This document shows positions 43,597 to 52,677 of a stretch of DNA of 64,000 bases, in pieces (position 1 is the stretch's first letter; each line of letters opens with the position of its first letter). This stretch comes from Stakelama sediminis (GTDB lineage Bacteria; Pseudomonadota; Alphaproteobacteria; Sphingomonadales; Sphingomonadaceae). The stretch is taken from assembly GCF_014199335.1 (NCBI RefSeq), contig NZ_JACIJI010000001.1, forward strand, positions 1-64,000, in the 5' to 3' direction. The translations under genes were made by a program, and so were the position numbers. Under the pieces are notes generated by a model, which worked only from the letters and a program-made list of their open reading frames with translations, had not been told where the DNA came from and did not search any database.

Positions 43597-44286
43597 TTAA
43601 TCGTCGCCTTGCGGTTTGGGAAGCAGCAATGCAAGCAGCAGCATGCGGCATTCGGCATCGATTTCCCCGTCGATCATTTCGGGACGAAACCGTCGCTGAA
43701 ACGCTATGACCGCCGCTTCCGGGTCTTTGACGTCATAGCCGAAGCGTTCGAGCGCAAGCAGGAAGCCGCCATCCGTCCAGCACGGGTCCATCAGGTTTCT
43801 GGTCGGGCGCGGCAATGCGAGCCGCAGACGCGCCAGCTTTCCCCAGGGAAACAACTCGCCCGGATCCTGTTTGCGCGCGGGTGCAATATCGGAATGCCCG
43901 ACGACATTTCCGCGCGTAATGCCGTGCCGCTTTTCAATGTCCGCAATCAGCGGGATCAGGGTGCTGATCTGCGCATCGGGAAAGGGACGATAACCGAATT
44001 CATGCCCCGGATTGACGATCTCGATGCCGATCGACGCGCTGTTGACGTCCTTGATGCCGCGCCAGTGTGAGCGCCCTGCGTGCCAGGCGCGCTTTTCCTC
44101 ATCGACCAGACGAAGAATTTCGCCGTCCTCCTTCACCACATAATGTGCGGACACTTTGGCTTCGGGATCGCACAGCCGGTCAATCGCCGACTGCGCATCT
44201 TCCATACCGGTATAGTGCAATACCAGCATCGTTACCGGCAAAGTGCGCTCGTCAAAATTCGGTGATGGTCTGTCGATGATCTTCAT
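43597..44286 (-). CDS. N-acetylmuramoyl-L-alanine amidase, AmpD type
   Basis: A 229-residue Amidase_2 zinc enzyme. Zinc ligands in LVLHYTGM and GHSDIAPARKQDPG; the Glu/Lys catalytic region is present (SIGIEIVNPG). The C-terminal about 70 residues are a peptidoglycan-binding-like helical domain (AVIAFQRRFRPEMIDGEID). No signal peptide is visible, so a cytosolic role in recycling anhydromuropeptides (AmpD) is likely. A class A beta-lactamase gene is in the window, but no ampR was seen next to it. Confidence 0.88.
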   Translation of the reverse strand: MKIIDRPSPNFDERTLPVTMLVLHYTGMEDAQSAIDRLCDPEAKVSAHYVVKEDGEILRLVDEEKRAWHAGRSHWRGIKDVNSASIGIEIVNPGHEFGYRPFPDAQISTLIPLIADIEKRHGITRGNVVGHSDIAPARKQDPGELFPWGKLARLRLALPRPTRNLMDPCWTDGGFLLALERFGYDVKDPEAAVIAFQRRFRPEMIDGEIDAECRMLLLALLLPKPQGDD

Positions 44287-44349
44287 TCAAACCCGCCTGA
44301 AACCGTCCCTCCGTGGATGGGACGAAGCAGGCCGAAAGGCAACCCGTCT

Positions 44350-45198
44350 TCAGGCGTTCGCCATCAGGCTGTAAAATCCTCTGAACCGGGGGCTGGGTTG
44401 CAACCGCTGGGTCTGGCCGATCACCGTTTCGCCCGCGCCCAGCAGCAAGAGCGCTTCCGGACGCATATTGCCCGCGATCATCTCGAAAATACGCCGGCGA
44501 ATCGGCAGCGCGAAATAGAACAGTACATTGCGGCATAGGATCAGGTCGAATGGACCGGCAGGCGGCATGTCGGCCACCAGATTGCAGTGGAGATAGCGGA
44601 TACGCTTTCTCAATTCCGGACGCGCGACCCAGCTTTCCCCTTCGGTATCGAACCAGCTCACCATGCGCCGGACGGGCATTCCTCGCTGAATTTCGAAACT
44701 GCTGTACCGCCCCTGCCTGGCGCGATTCAAAGCACAGGCAGAAACATCGGTTGCGATGATATCCGGAAAGGGCTTGTCGCTGTTCGCCAATCGCTCGGAA
44801 AGCAGGATCGCCAGCGAATAGGGCTCCTGCCCGGTCGAACAGCCCGCGCACCAGACGCGAAGGCGGCGTTCACCGGCATCCGCCATCAATGTCAGCAGAA
44901 CATCGATCGCCTGATCCATCACCGCGGCATCACGGAAAAAAGACGTTTCCTGATTGAGCATCGCCTCCACGGCGAGCGTTTCCAGTTCCCGGTCTGCGCC
45001 TGTCACAATCACCGTCGCCAGATCGTCGAGCGATGCAATTCGGCGATCGCGCATCAACGGCTTTAACGCCGCCTCTATCCGACCGGTACGCATCGGAGAA
45101 ATCTGCTGACCGGTTTCCTGCTCCAGCAATGCACTCAGCACGCTTAACGCACCCATGACCTGCATCGATGGATCCGGAGTGATATTTTCCATATTCAC
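44350..45198 (-). CDS. cheR: CheR methyltransferase, second chemotaxis operon
   Basis: A 282-residue CheR. SAM-binding VWCAGCSTGQEPYSLA, LNQETSFFRD and LILCRNVLFYF are present. It is the last gene of the second operon and overlaps cheB. GTG at 45198 or ATG at 45192 can start it; the overlap implies coupling. It differs clearly in sequence from the CheR of the first operon, so the two are not a recent duplication. Confidence 0.92.
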   Translation of the reverse strand: MNMENITPDPSMQVMGALSVLSALLEQETGQQISPMRTGRIEAALKPLMRDRRIASLDDLATVIVTGADRELETLAVEAMLNQETSFFRDAAVMDQAIDVLLTLMADAGERRLRVWCAGCSTGQEPYSLAILLSERLANSDKPFPDIIATDVSACALNRARQGRYSSFEIQRGMPVRRMVSWFDTEGESWVARPELRKRIRYLHCNLVADMPPAGPFDLILCRNVLFYFALPIRRRIFEMIAGNMRPEALLLLGAGETVIGQTQRLQPSPRFRGFYSLMANA

Positions 45199-46259
45199 CG
45201 TTTGTCACTCCCTGCGATCAACGCACCGATTTCTTCGGGTTTCAGGACTGCGGAAGCATGACCGGCGGTGGCAATAGCCCCCGGCATTCCCCACACAACC
45301 GAGCTGTTACGATCCTGAACCACGACGGTGCTTCCCGTCTCATGCAGGCGCGCCGCACCGGTTGCCCCATCTCTCCCCATGCCGCTCAACACCACGGCAA
45401 ACACGCGATCGCCATATGCCTCTCCCAGGGAACTGAACATCGGATCGACGGACGGCATGCAGCCATTGGCAACCGGTGTGTCGCTGAGGCGAACGGCATA
45501 TCCATGGTTGGTGCGCACGCAGCACAGATGCGCGGTTCCCGGTGCCACAAGGATGCGGCCCGGCGTGATGGCCATGCCGTTTCGTGCAACCTCACATGGA
45601 CGATTTGCGATCAGCGCCAATTGAGCGGCGAAATAGGGCATGAAAGATTCGGGCAGATGTTGCGTCACCAGTATCGGTGGTTCGAACGACGCCGGTATCT
45701 GACGGAGCAATTGCGTCAGCGCATGGATGCCCCCCGTCGAGGCACCCACCGCAACGATGTCGAAATGCCGCTCCACCTTGACGTTTTTCGTCGGAACCAT
45801 CGGCTGGCTGCCATAGCTGTCGCCGGCAAGCCTGATCAGCCGCTCCTGCAATCTGGTCGCGAAGGAGCCTGCATAGCTACCTGGTCCCGGTTTTACCAGG
45901 GTGTCCGCGGCCCCCAGCGCCAATGCCTGCACCGTCGCAGCGCAACCGTCTTCGCAAGAGGAAGACACGATCAGGATGCGGGCATTTTCCCCGGCTGTAA
46001 TCAGGTCAGGGAGCGCCGTCAGCCCATCCACGCCGGGCATAATGATGTCCAGCAGAACAATATCGACGCGATGGTGGCACAGATATTCCAGCGCCTGCCT
46101 GGCGCTGGTCAGCGACTCGACCACCGTAAAGCCCGGAATGTCGTTCACGATACGGGCGATAACCGCGCGAGCGACCGCCGAATCATCGACGATCAGCACC
46201 CTGTTGGAAGTCCTGACCTCCGTTCGGGGCAGTTTCTCAAGAGAAGTGTGCGCGTTCAT
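45195..46259 (-). CDS. cheB: CheB methylesterase, second chemotaxis operon
   Basis: A 354-residue CheB with an intact receiver (LIVDDSAVA, LLDIIMPGVDG) and intact catalytic residues: Ser in VAVGASTGG, His in LVTQHLPES, Asp in LSGMGRDGA. The two domains are joined by a short linker. Third CheB-type gene of the window and second active one. 15 bp after cheY. Confidence 0.93.
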   Translation of the reverse strand: MNAHTSLEKLPRTEVRTSNRVLIVDDSAVARAVIARIVNDIPGFTVVESLTSARQALEYLCHHRVDIVLLDIIMPGVDGLTALPDLITAGENARILIVSSSCEDGCAATVQALALGAADTLVKPGPGSYAGSFATRLQERLIRLAGDSYGSQPMVPTKNVKVERHFDIVAVGASTGGIHALTQLLRQIPASFEPPILVTQHLPESFMPYFAAQLALIANRPCEVARNGMAITPGRILVAPGTAHLCCVRTNHGYAVRLSDTPVANGCMPSVDPMFSSLGEAYGDRVFAVVLSGMGRDGATGAARLHETGSTVVVQDRNSSVVWGMPGAIATAGHASAVLKPEEIGALIAGSDKR

Positions 46260-46274
46260 TGCCCTTAGTAAGGA

Positions 46275-46640
46275 TCAGGCAATACCGACGATCTGCAATT
46301 TGCTTTCCAGCGTTTCGCGATCAAACGGTTTCATGACATATTCGTCCGCCCCCGCTTCGATCGCGGCGCGGATATGTGCCATGCCATTCTCGGTCGTGCA
46401 GAAAACGACCTTCGGTCGCTGCGTCACACCGCTATCGCCCAGAGCGCGCAGAAAATCCATGCCGCTCATCACGGGCATATTCCAGTCAAGCAGTACGACA
46501 TCGGGCGGACTGGCAAGACAACTGTCCAGCGCTTCACGACCGTCCCCCGCCTCACGCACCTCGAAATTCATGGTTTCGAGAATATGCCGCGCGACCTTTC
46601 GGATCACCTTCGAATCATCAACAACCAGACAGCTTTTCAT
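46275..46640 (-). CDS. cheY: CheY response regulator, second chemotaxis operon
   Basis: A 121-residue receiver: LVVDDSKVIRK, phosphoacceptor Asp in LLDWNMPVMSG, Thr in FCTTENG, Lys in VMKPFD. The ATG at 46640 follows AGGGTGC; an upstream ATG 8 codons earlier is less likely. Single domain, so it presumably acts by protein contact such as a flagellar motor switch. No flagellar genes lie in this window. Confidence 0.92.
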   Translation of the reverse strand: MKSCLVVDDSKVIRKVARHILETMNFEVREAGDGREALDSCLASPPDVVLLDWNMPVMSGMDFLRALGDSGVTQRPKVVFCTTENGMAHIRAAIEAGADEYVMKPFDRETLESKLQIVGIA

Positions 46641-46711
46641 GAATTGCACCCTGTTACTCGCCACTTATTCCGTATCTGCCATATGCTTCGTAAGCGTCGC
46701 GTTAATGCACT

Positions 46712-47140
46712 TCATGCCGCAGCCATTTCCGGCACCGGGACCAGCGAAGACAGATTAACGATCAGAACAGGCTCTCCATCCCGCTCGACATATCCACGTG
46801 CGATCTTTTCCCAGCCGCCTTCCAGCGTCATTCCATCCGCCAACGGTTTTTCATCGAATGACACGACATCATCCAGATCTTCGACGATCATCGCATAGGG
46901 ATGGCCGTCGACGACCGTAATGACCCCCCGCGCGGCAGGGGCCTCATGCGGCATCCCGAGGATCGAACCGCCATCGATCACCGTCACCACCCGGCTGCGC
47001 AGCGTCGCCAGCCCGCGCACCTGTGCCGATGCGAGCGGGACCGGTGTCAACGGACCGAGATTGACGACCGATTCCACCTGCTCGGAAGGAATGGCGACCG
47101 TTCTTCCGGCCATGTTTGCGATCAGGAACAGTGCGCTCAT
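46712..47140 (-). CDS. cheW: CheW coupling protein, second chemotaxis operon
   Basis: A 142-residue CheW domain (ALFLIANMAGRTVAIPSEQVESVV, VRGLATLRSRVVTVIDG, GHPYAMIVEDLDDVV). It overlaps the cheA stop by 4 bp (ATGA). It ends 71 bp before cheY. Confidence 0.88.
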   Translation of the reverse strand: MSALFLIANMAGRTVAIPSEQVESVVNLGPLTPVPLASAQVRGLATLRSRVVTVIDGGSILGMPHEAPAARGVITVVDGHPYAMIVEDLDDVVSFDEKPLADGMTLEGGWEKIARGYVERDGEPVLIVNLSSLVPVPEMAAA

Positions 47141-49461
47141 GCCGCATCTCCATTCATTTGCGCGGAGAGGGCATTCATCAACGCCGTCCGGTCATAGCGA
47201 TAGATCCGGTTGCCGGAATTGCCCTGCCGGGCACTCAGGCGGACGACCGGCGTATCCGGATAGGGCGTCGCTGAGTCGATTTCCTCTTCGGTAAGGATGA
47301 TCGCAGGGCGCCGTCCTTTGGGCAATTCGGCGACGACGCGATATCCCGACCGTTCGAGCAAGGGACGGATGAAGTTTCGCATCCAGCCGTCTTCATTGCC
47401 CTGCACCAGGCATAAAGGCGCCATCGTGTCGGACGACGGGGCGTCATGATGTTCCTGATACACCCAGGCAGGATCGATCAGTTCAACCTGCTCTCCTTCA
47501 TACAGGATAACGCCTGCAATCGGACCACTGTCCTGATTGGGGATGACTTCCTCGCTCACCGACGCGATATCGAACGCCTGTTCAACCGCATAGGCGACGC
47601 TGGTCCCGTCACCGTTCAGCCGGATCAGGTCAAAACGCTCATGCCCCTGTATGTCGCCAAGCGCGGCAACGGGCACCATCCTGCCCTCAATCGTGGCGCG
47701 CAGCCTGCCGGACGAATAGGCCAACTGGCGTGCATCGACCTTTTCGATCCGGTCGACCACATCCATCGGCACACCGCGGCGTACTCCGTCAAGATCCCTG
47801 AAGAACAGGATGGGAATGGAGGCAGATCGTTCTGTCGAATTCTCCTCGGCAACCTCCTCCTGCGCAAGCAGCCCGCCCATCCCAAATCGCAGGCCCGCGA
47901 CGGCAGCAATGCCGGTGCAGTCGAGCAGCAGCATCGGCAGACCGCTATCGGGTAATGTCTGCCCTCCATATACCCCTGCGGCCATGACTGCCGGAGCAGC
48001 AGGTTTGACGACCAGTTCCTCATTGTCGAGTACCGCATCGACGGCGATGGTATATTGGTTGATCCCCATATTGACGATCACCAGCATCGCCTGCGTAATC
48101 GCAACCTCACTCTTCAGACCGAGCAATGCCGAAAGCGACACCAGCGGAAATTTCCGGTTGCGCACAGTGGCCACCATAGCGCTGCCCAGCCGGTCTACGC
48201 GGATATTCTGCGCACGCGCCGACACGATTTCCTCGATGGCCTGGCGCGGTATCGCAAAGGTCTGATCCCCCGCCCCGACGACGACTGTGGACAATATGGA
48301 CAGGGTCAGCGGTACAAACACGCTGATGCGCAACCCCTTACCCGGTGAATTATCCAGTTCGATACGACCGCCGATCTGGGCGACACTGTCGCGCACCACA
48401 TCCATACCGACGCCGCGACCGGAAATTTCGGTCACCTCGTCCTTGGTCGACAGTCCGGGTTCGAAAATCAGATCGAGCTTTGCCCGATCGGACAACGAAC
48501 GCAGTCGTTTCTCATCATAAGCGCCGGTGGAAACGAGCTTCCTGATGAGCTTGTCGGTGTCGATACCGCGACCGTCATCAGCAATTTCAATGACGATCTG
48601 ATTGCCCGACTGGCGCGCCGAAACTGTTAGACGTCCCTTTTCGGACTTACCGGCGGAGCGACGGGAATCCACCGCCTCGATACCATGGTCGATGGCATTG
48701 CGGACCAGATGCAAAAGCGGATCGCGCATCGCCTCGATCATTTCACGATCCAGTTCGACATCGGCGCCTTCAATGGCGAGCGATACCGATTTGCCGAGGC
48801 CGGCAGCCGTATCGCGAACCAGTCGCGGCAATGCCGAAAAGAGTGCGTCCACCTTCTGCATACGGGTGCGCGTTACCGCATCACGCATATCCGCCACGGT
48901 GTTGGTAAGCCGGTCCAGCGCCGCCTCCAGACCGGGGTCGATTTCCCTATCGCGCAAACGGCGCGTCAGTTCGTTGCGCGCCAGCACCATGTCCGACATG
49001 CCGCTCATCATCCGGTCGAGCAGATCGACATGCAGGCGCACACTGCGTCCGCCCGCGCGCAAGGTCGGCGATACCGGCTGAGCGATTTCGCTTGAGCCTT
49101 CCTCAAGCGCGGCAATCAACCGGTCCTCGCTCGAATCGTCGAGAGAATTGCCCGCATCGATCGCTTCTACCAGTTCACCGATCCGGTCGACCACGGCAAG
49201 AACCGCATTGACCAGCGCCTGATCCGGCGTGCGTTTCCCCGAGCGTACGTCGGACAGCACATCTTCTGCCGCATGGCTGAGCCGTGCCAGACGCGGCAGA
49301 TCGAGAAAGCCGCAGCTTCCCTTTACGGTGTGGACAAAACGGAAAATCGCATCCAGCCGCTCGCGATCCTGCGGTGCGGCTTCCCACGCGACGATCTCAC
49401 CGGACAGCGCATCCAGCGTCTCGCGTGTTTCAGCAATGAATTCCTGAAGCAGATCGTCCAT
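47137..49461 (-). CDS. cheA: CheA histidine kinase with two CheW-type and a degenerate receiver-like domain
   Basis: A 774-residue CheA. Hpt His44 in FRFVHTVKGSCGF; dimerisation region; ATPase with LVRNAIDHGIE, ADDGRGIDTD and SGRGVGMDVV; first CheW-like domain (GAGDQTFAIPRQAIEEIV). Then a second CheW-like part (about 540-680) and an end resembling a receiver (CLVQGNEDGWMRNFIRPLLE, PAIILTEEE) but without a recognisable phosphoacceptor Asp. The P2 region is very short compared with the CheA of the first operon. ATG at 49461 has GGGGG upstream; longer frame is unlikely. Confidence 0.9.
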   Translation of the reverse strand: MDDLLQEFIAETRETLDALSGEIVAWEAAPQDRERLDAIFRFVHTVKGSCGFLDLPRLARLSHAAEDVLSDVRSGKRTPDQALVNAVLAVVDRIGELVEAIDAGNSLDDSSEDRLIAALEEGSSEIAQPVSPTLRAGGRSVRLHVDLLDRMMSGMSDMVLARNELTRRLRDREIDPGLEAALDRLTNTVADMRDAVTRTRMQKVDALFSALPRLVRDTAAGLGKSVSLAIEGADVELDREMIEAMRDPLLHLVRNAIDHGIEAVDSRRSAGKSEKGRLTVSARQSGNQIVIEIADDGRGIDTDKLIRKLVSTGAYDEKRLRSLSDRAKLDLIFEPGLSTKDEVTEISGRGVGMDVVRDSVAQIGGRIELDNSPGKGLRISVFVPLTLSILSTVVVGAGDQTFAIPRQAIEEIVSARAQNIRVDRLGSAMVATVRNRKFPLVSLSALLGLKSEVAITQAMLVIVNMGINQYTIAVDAVLDNEELVVKPAAPAVMAAGVYGGQTLPDSGLPMLLLDCTGIAAVAGLRFGMGGLLAQEEVAEENSTERSASIPILFFRDLDGVRRGVPMDVVDRIEKVDARQLAYSSGRLRATIEGRMVPVAALGDIQGHERFDLIRLNGDGTSVAYAVEQAFDIASVSEEVIPNQDSGPIAGVILYEGEQVELIDPAWVYQEHHDAPSSDTMAPLCLVQGNEDGWMRNFIRPLLERSGYRVVAELPKGRRPAIILTEEEIDSATPYPDTPVVRLSARQGNSGNRIYRYDRTALMNALSAQMNGDAA

Positions 49462-49515
49462 GCATCCCCCGCACTCGGCAAAGGGCACCATGACAACCAC
49501 TGGTTAAAAGCTGGT

Positions 49516-50160
49516 TTACCCGGCAGGCAAACTCGCACCGAATACAAGCACTTCGGCATCGGGCGGCGAAACCATCAGCGTACCGCCCGCCTGTTCGACC
49601 AGTTGCCGCACCAGAAAAGCGGCGGCAACGCGCGGGGTCACCTGCATTGCATTACCCTGATCGGCCAGCGCGCCACGCAGTTCGTCATCGAGAATAATCC
49701 GCGGCCCATCGGCGCGAACGCCGATTTCCGTCGCTGTGCCTGTGTTTTCGGCACCGATATCAAGCTGTCCGCCGCGCACCAGCGCATCGCCCCCCAGCAG
49801 CGCAAGGTTGAGCAAAATCTTGATCGCATGTTTGGGCAGTTCGGGCGCTTCGACCAGCCAGCCGACATTCAGCCGCTGATTGTCGCCGAACAGCCCCTCA
49901 ATTGCGGCTTTCGCCTCACGCGTATCGACGGTTTCGCCGAACCCGCCGGCGGCTCCGAAAGCAAGCCGGAAGAATTTAAGCTTGTTGGCCGACGCCTTCG
50001 CACTGTCGGACAGCAGTTCCAGACAGCGGGCGCGCATTTCCGGATCATGCTCGTCCGCAAGCAGTTCCAGCCCATTGTTGAGAGCGCCAACCGGACTGAG
50101 CAGGTCGTGACACAGCCGTGAACACAACAGACTTGCGAATTCAGTCGGTGAGATAGTCAA
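49516..50160 (-). CDS. chpT: ChpT-type histidine phosphotransferase
   Basis: A 214-residue homologue of Caulobacter ChpT, which passes phosphate from CckA to CtrA and CpdR. Phospho-acceptor His18 in SRLCHDLLSPVGA, followed by a degenerate ATPase-like domain (LPKHAIKILLNLALLGGDAL) that no longer has ATP-binding G boxes, as in ChpT. The start is TTG at 50160 with GGAG eight bases upstream and lies inside the preceding protease gene. It directly precedes the second cheA by 54 bp. Confidence 0.88.
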   Translation of the reverse strand: MTISPTEFASLLCSRLCHDLLSPVGALNNGLELLADEHDPEMRARCLELLSDSAKASANKLKFFRLAFGAAGGFGETVDTREAKAAIEGLFGDNQRLNVGWLVEAPELPKHAIKILLNLALLGGDALVRGGQLDIGAENTGTATEIGVRADGPRIILDDELRGALADQGNAMQVTPRVAAAFLVRQLVEQAGGTLMVSPPDAEVLVFGASLPAG

Positions 50161-50638
50161 GTTCGAAGCTCCAGCCCTGTACCGTGCGGTGTCGGCAAAC
50201 CCCTGTCACCGCTCGTATATCCCGCTTACCAGTCCGGATGCCGAAAGCAACCGGATCGAACCGGCCGTGCAGCATGCCATGGGGTCGGGCGCGCCATAAA
50301 CGCGCTGAATCCGGCGTTACGATCAGCCACAATTTCTCATCGGCCGCCGCTGCTTGCGCATCGCGTGGCGAAGGGTCGGTGCGGCCATTGGGGTGCGAAT
50401 GATAGCAGCCCAGTATCTCCAGCCCGCCCGTCCGTCTGGCAAGGCGATGGGCACGCAGCAACGCCGCCGGTTCGATCTCGAACGCGCGTTGCGGATCTGC
50501 GGCAATATTGGCGGTGGCGAGCGCCTGACGAATCACCGGCCCGCGCCCCCGCAACAGACCGCAGACTTCCTGCCCCCCTGCCCGGTCGGCTCTGTCCATC
50601 ACCTGGCGAAGAATCGCGCTTGAAATTTCGGGCTTCAT
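50141..50638 (-). CDS. JAMM/MPN (M67) metalloprotease-like protein
   Basis: A 165-residue Mov34/MPN/PAD-1-type zinc protease. JAMM motif complete: EVCGLLRG glutamate, then HSHPNGRTDPSPRD with the H-x-H and the Asp. Bacterial members are often linked to sulfur carrier proteins; no such gene is adjacent. ATG at 50638 has AGGA upstream; GTG/ATG at 50644 is close behind. It overlaps chpT by 20 bp. Confidence 0.82.
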   Translation of the reverse strand: MKPEISSAILRQVMDRADRAGGQEVCGLLRGRGPVIRQALATANIAADPQRAFEIEPAALLRAHRLARRTGGLEILGCYHSHPNGRTDPSPRDAQAAAADEKLWLIVTPDSARLWRARPHGMLHGRFDPVAFGIRTGKRDIRAVTGVCRHRTVQGWSFELDYLTD

Positions 50639-50656
50639 TCCCATCTTCCTACAGGA

Positions 50657-51607
50657 ATGGGTCCGGGGGCATCTACCATAGAAGCGCAGATTGGCGAGGC
50701 GGCACATGGCTGGCGGCTCGACCGCGCGCTGGCGCAGGCTGTGCCGACCTTGTCGCGCGAACGCCTGAAGGTTCTGATCGCAGCGGGGAACGTAGTGGAT
50801 CCCCGTGGAGTGCCGGTGCGCAACCCTTCCCAAAAGGCCAGCGCAGGCACGATATTCAGCGTATCCATTCCCGAACCGGAACCGGCACATAACGCGGCAC
50901 AGGCCATTGCTCTGAACGTGGTGTATGAGGATGAGCATCTGCTGGTCATCGACAAGCCCGCCGGGCTGGTCGTCCATCCGGCAGCGGGCAATCCCGACGG
51001 TACGCTGGTGAACGCCTTGCTGCATCATTGCGCCGGTCAGTTGTCGGGCATTGGCGGGGTGGCAAGGCCGGGTATCGTGCATCGTATCGACAAGGATACA
51101 TCGGGCCTGATCGTCGCCGCCAAGCACGATCGCGCGCATGAGGGACTGGCACGTCAGTTCAAGGCACACTCCATCGACCGGCGCTATCGTGCAATCGTCG
51201 CGGGCGTGCCGATGCAATCCGAAGGTGTGATCGAAGCCCCGCTCGGCCGTTCGCCCGCCAACCGGAAGAAAATGGCGATCGTTCCCGGCGGGAAACATGC
51301 GACGACGCGCTATCGGCTGATTCAGCCGTTGAAGGAAGCCGCGCTGATCGAATGTCGTCTGGAGACTGGCCGAACGCATCAGGTTCGGGTACATATGGCC
51401 TCGATCGGTCACCCGCTGCTCGGCGATCCCGTCTATGGTCGACCGCGAACGGTACACCGGTCAACGCTGGAAACGCTGAGTTTCCGGCGTCAGGCCTTGC
51501 ATGCGGCGCATTTGGGCTTCACGCATCCCATTGATAGCCGTAATTTAGCGTTTGATAGCGAAATTCCCGCAGACATGGGGGAACTGTTCAAGCATCTTCA
51601 CGTATAG
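50657..51607 (+). CDS. rluD: RluD-type 23S rRNA pseudouridine synthase
   Basis: A 316-residue RluA-family enzyme. N-terminal S4 RNA-binding domain (LDRALAQAVPTLSRERLKVLI), catalytic Asp in IVHRIDKDTSGLIV, and LETGRTHQVRVHM. Likely makes pseudouridines of helix 69 in 23S rRNA. It diverges from the JAMM gene (19 bp apart). Its 3' end lies 53 bp before rpoH. Confidence 0.93.
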   Translation: MGPGASTIEAQIGEAAHGWRLDRALAQAVPTLSRERLKVLIAAGNVVDPRGVPVRNPSQKASAGTIFSVSIPEPEPAHNAAQAIALNVVYEDEHLLVIDKPAGLVVHPAAGNPDGTLVNALLHHCAGQLSGIGGVARPGIVHRIDKDTSGLIVAAKHDRAHEGLARQFKAHSIDRRYRAIVAGVPMQSEGVIEAPLGRSPANRKKMAIVPGGKHATTRYRLIQPLKEAALIECRLETGRTHQVRVHMASIGHPLLGDPVYGRPRTVHRSTLETLSFRRQALHAAHLGFTHPIDSRNLAFDSEIPADMGELFKHLHV

Positions 51608-51659
51608 CATTTGTGGGCGTATGCGTTCAGTAACGCCCAATGGTAAGGGAGAAACGGTC

Positions 51660-52565
51660 ATGGCAAGCGGCAGCAACGTCCCTGCGACGATCCCCGCGCT
51701 CGGCGGAGAGGTCAGCCTCAACCGCTATCTGGCCGAGATCAAGAAATTTCCGATTCTGACGCCGGAGCAGGAATATATGCTCGCCAAGCGCTTTCAGGAG
51801 CATGGCGATACCGAGGCTGCGGCACAGCTCGTAACCTCGCATCTGCGTCTCGTCGCGAAGATCGCGATGGGCTATCGCGGCTATGGTCTGCCGGTCAGCG
51901 AGTTGATCAGCGAAGGCAATATCGGCCTGATGCAGGGCGTGAAGAAATTCGAGCCGGATCGCGGTTTCCGCCTCGCCACCTATGCGATGTGGTGGATCAG
52001 GGCATCGATTCAGGAATTCATCCTGCGCTCGTGGAGCCTCGTAAAGATGGGCACCACCGCGGCACAGAAGAAGCTGTTCTTCAACCTGCGCCGGATGAAG
52101 GCCAAACTCGACGCGTTCGAGGACGGCGACCTGAAGCCCGAAGATGTCGCCAAGATCGCTCACGACCTTGGTGTGACCGAGGACGAAGTCACCAGCATGA
52201 ACCGTCGCATGGCGATGGGCGGCGACACCTCGCTCAACGTGCCGATGCGCGAAGATGGCGACGGCCAGTGGCAGGACTGGCTTCAGGACGACGCACCGTT
52301 ACAGGACAAGATCGTTGCCGACGCCCAGGAAGCCGATGTCCGGCACGATATGCTGGTCGAGGCGATGGACGACCTTAACGATCGCGAAAAGCATATCCTG
52401 ACCGAACGGCGCCTGACCGACGATCCGAAAACGCTTGAGGAACTCTCTCAGGTGTACGGCGTCAGCCGCGAGCGCGTCCGCCAGATCGAGGTACGCGCGT
52501 TCGAAAAGCTGCAAAAAGCGATGATGCGGCTGGCAGGGGAAAAGCGGCTGGTCGCCGACGCCTGA
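51660..52565 (+). CDS. rpoH: Heat-shock sigma factor RpoH (sigma-32)
   Basis: A 301-residue sigma-70-family factor. Regions 2 (GNIGLMQGVKKFEPDRGFRL, YAMWWIRASIQEFIL) and 4 (LEELSQVYGVSRERVRQIEV) are clear, and the RpoH box QKKLFFNLRR is present, which separates it from RpoD and others. Directs heat-shock genes. ATG at 51660 has AGGGAG upstream. Ends in a terminator. Confidence 0.95.
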   Translation: MASGSNVPATIPALGGEVSLNRYLAEIKKFPILTPEQEYMLAKRFQEHGDTEAAAQLVTSHLRLVAKIAMGYRGYGLPVSELISEGNIGLMQGVKKFEPDRGFRLATYAMWWIRASIQEFILRSWSLVKMGTTAAQKKLFFNLRRMKAKLDAFEDGDLKPEDVAKIAHDLGVTEDEVTSMNRRMAMGGDTSLNVPMREDGDGQWQDWLQDDAPLQDKIVADAQEADVRHDMLVEAMDDLNDREKHILTERRLTDDPKTLEELSQVYGVSRERVRQIEVRAFEKLQKAMMRLAGEKRLVADA

Positions 52566-52589
52566 TTTCAGGCCCTCAAAATATCGTCA

Positions 52590-52619
52590 AAGCCCCGCCA
52601 TCGCGCGGGGCTTTTTTTT
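52590..52619 (+). terminator. Intrinsic terminator of rpoH
   Basis: AGCCCCGC pairs with GCGGGGCT with a 6-base loop and is followed by eight T. Confidence 0.93.
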
Positions 52620-52677
52620 GAGCAGCGCACGGTCTCCGTAATGACGCGCCCGCTGCCTGGCGTTAGGACATGGTGCC

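Noticed and set aside
43199..44070. Three overlapping plus-strand reading frames of 133-230 codons
   Set aside because: They run across the RNase P RNA and the antisense of the AmpD-type amidase; composition and lack of ribosome sites show they are not genes.
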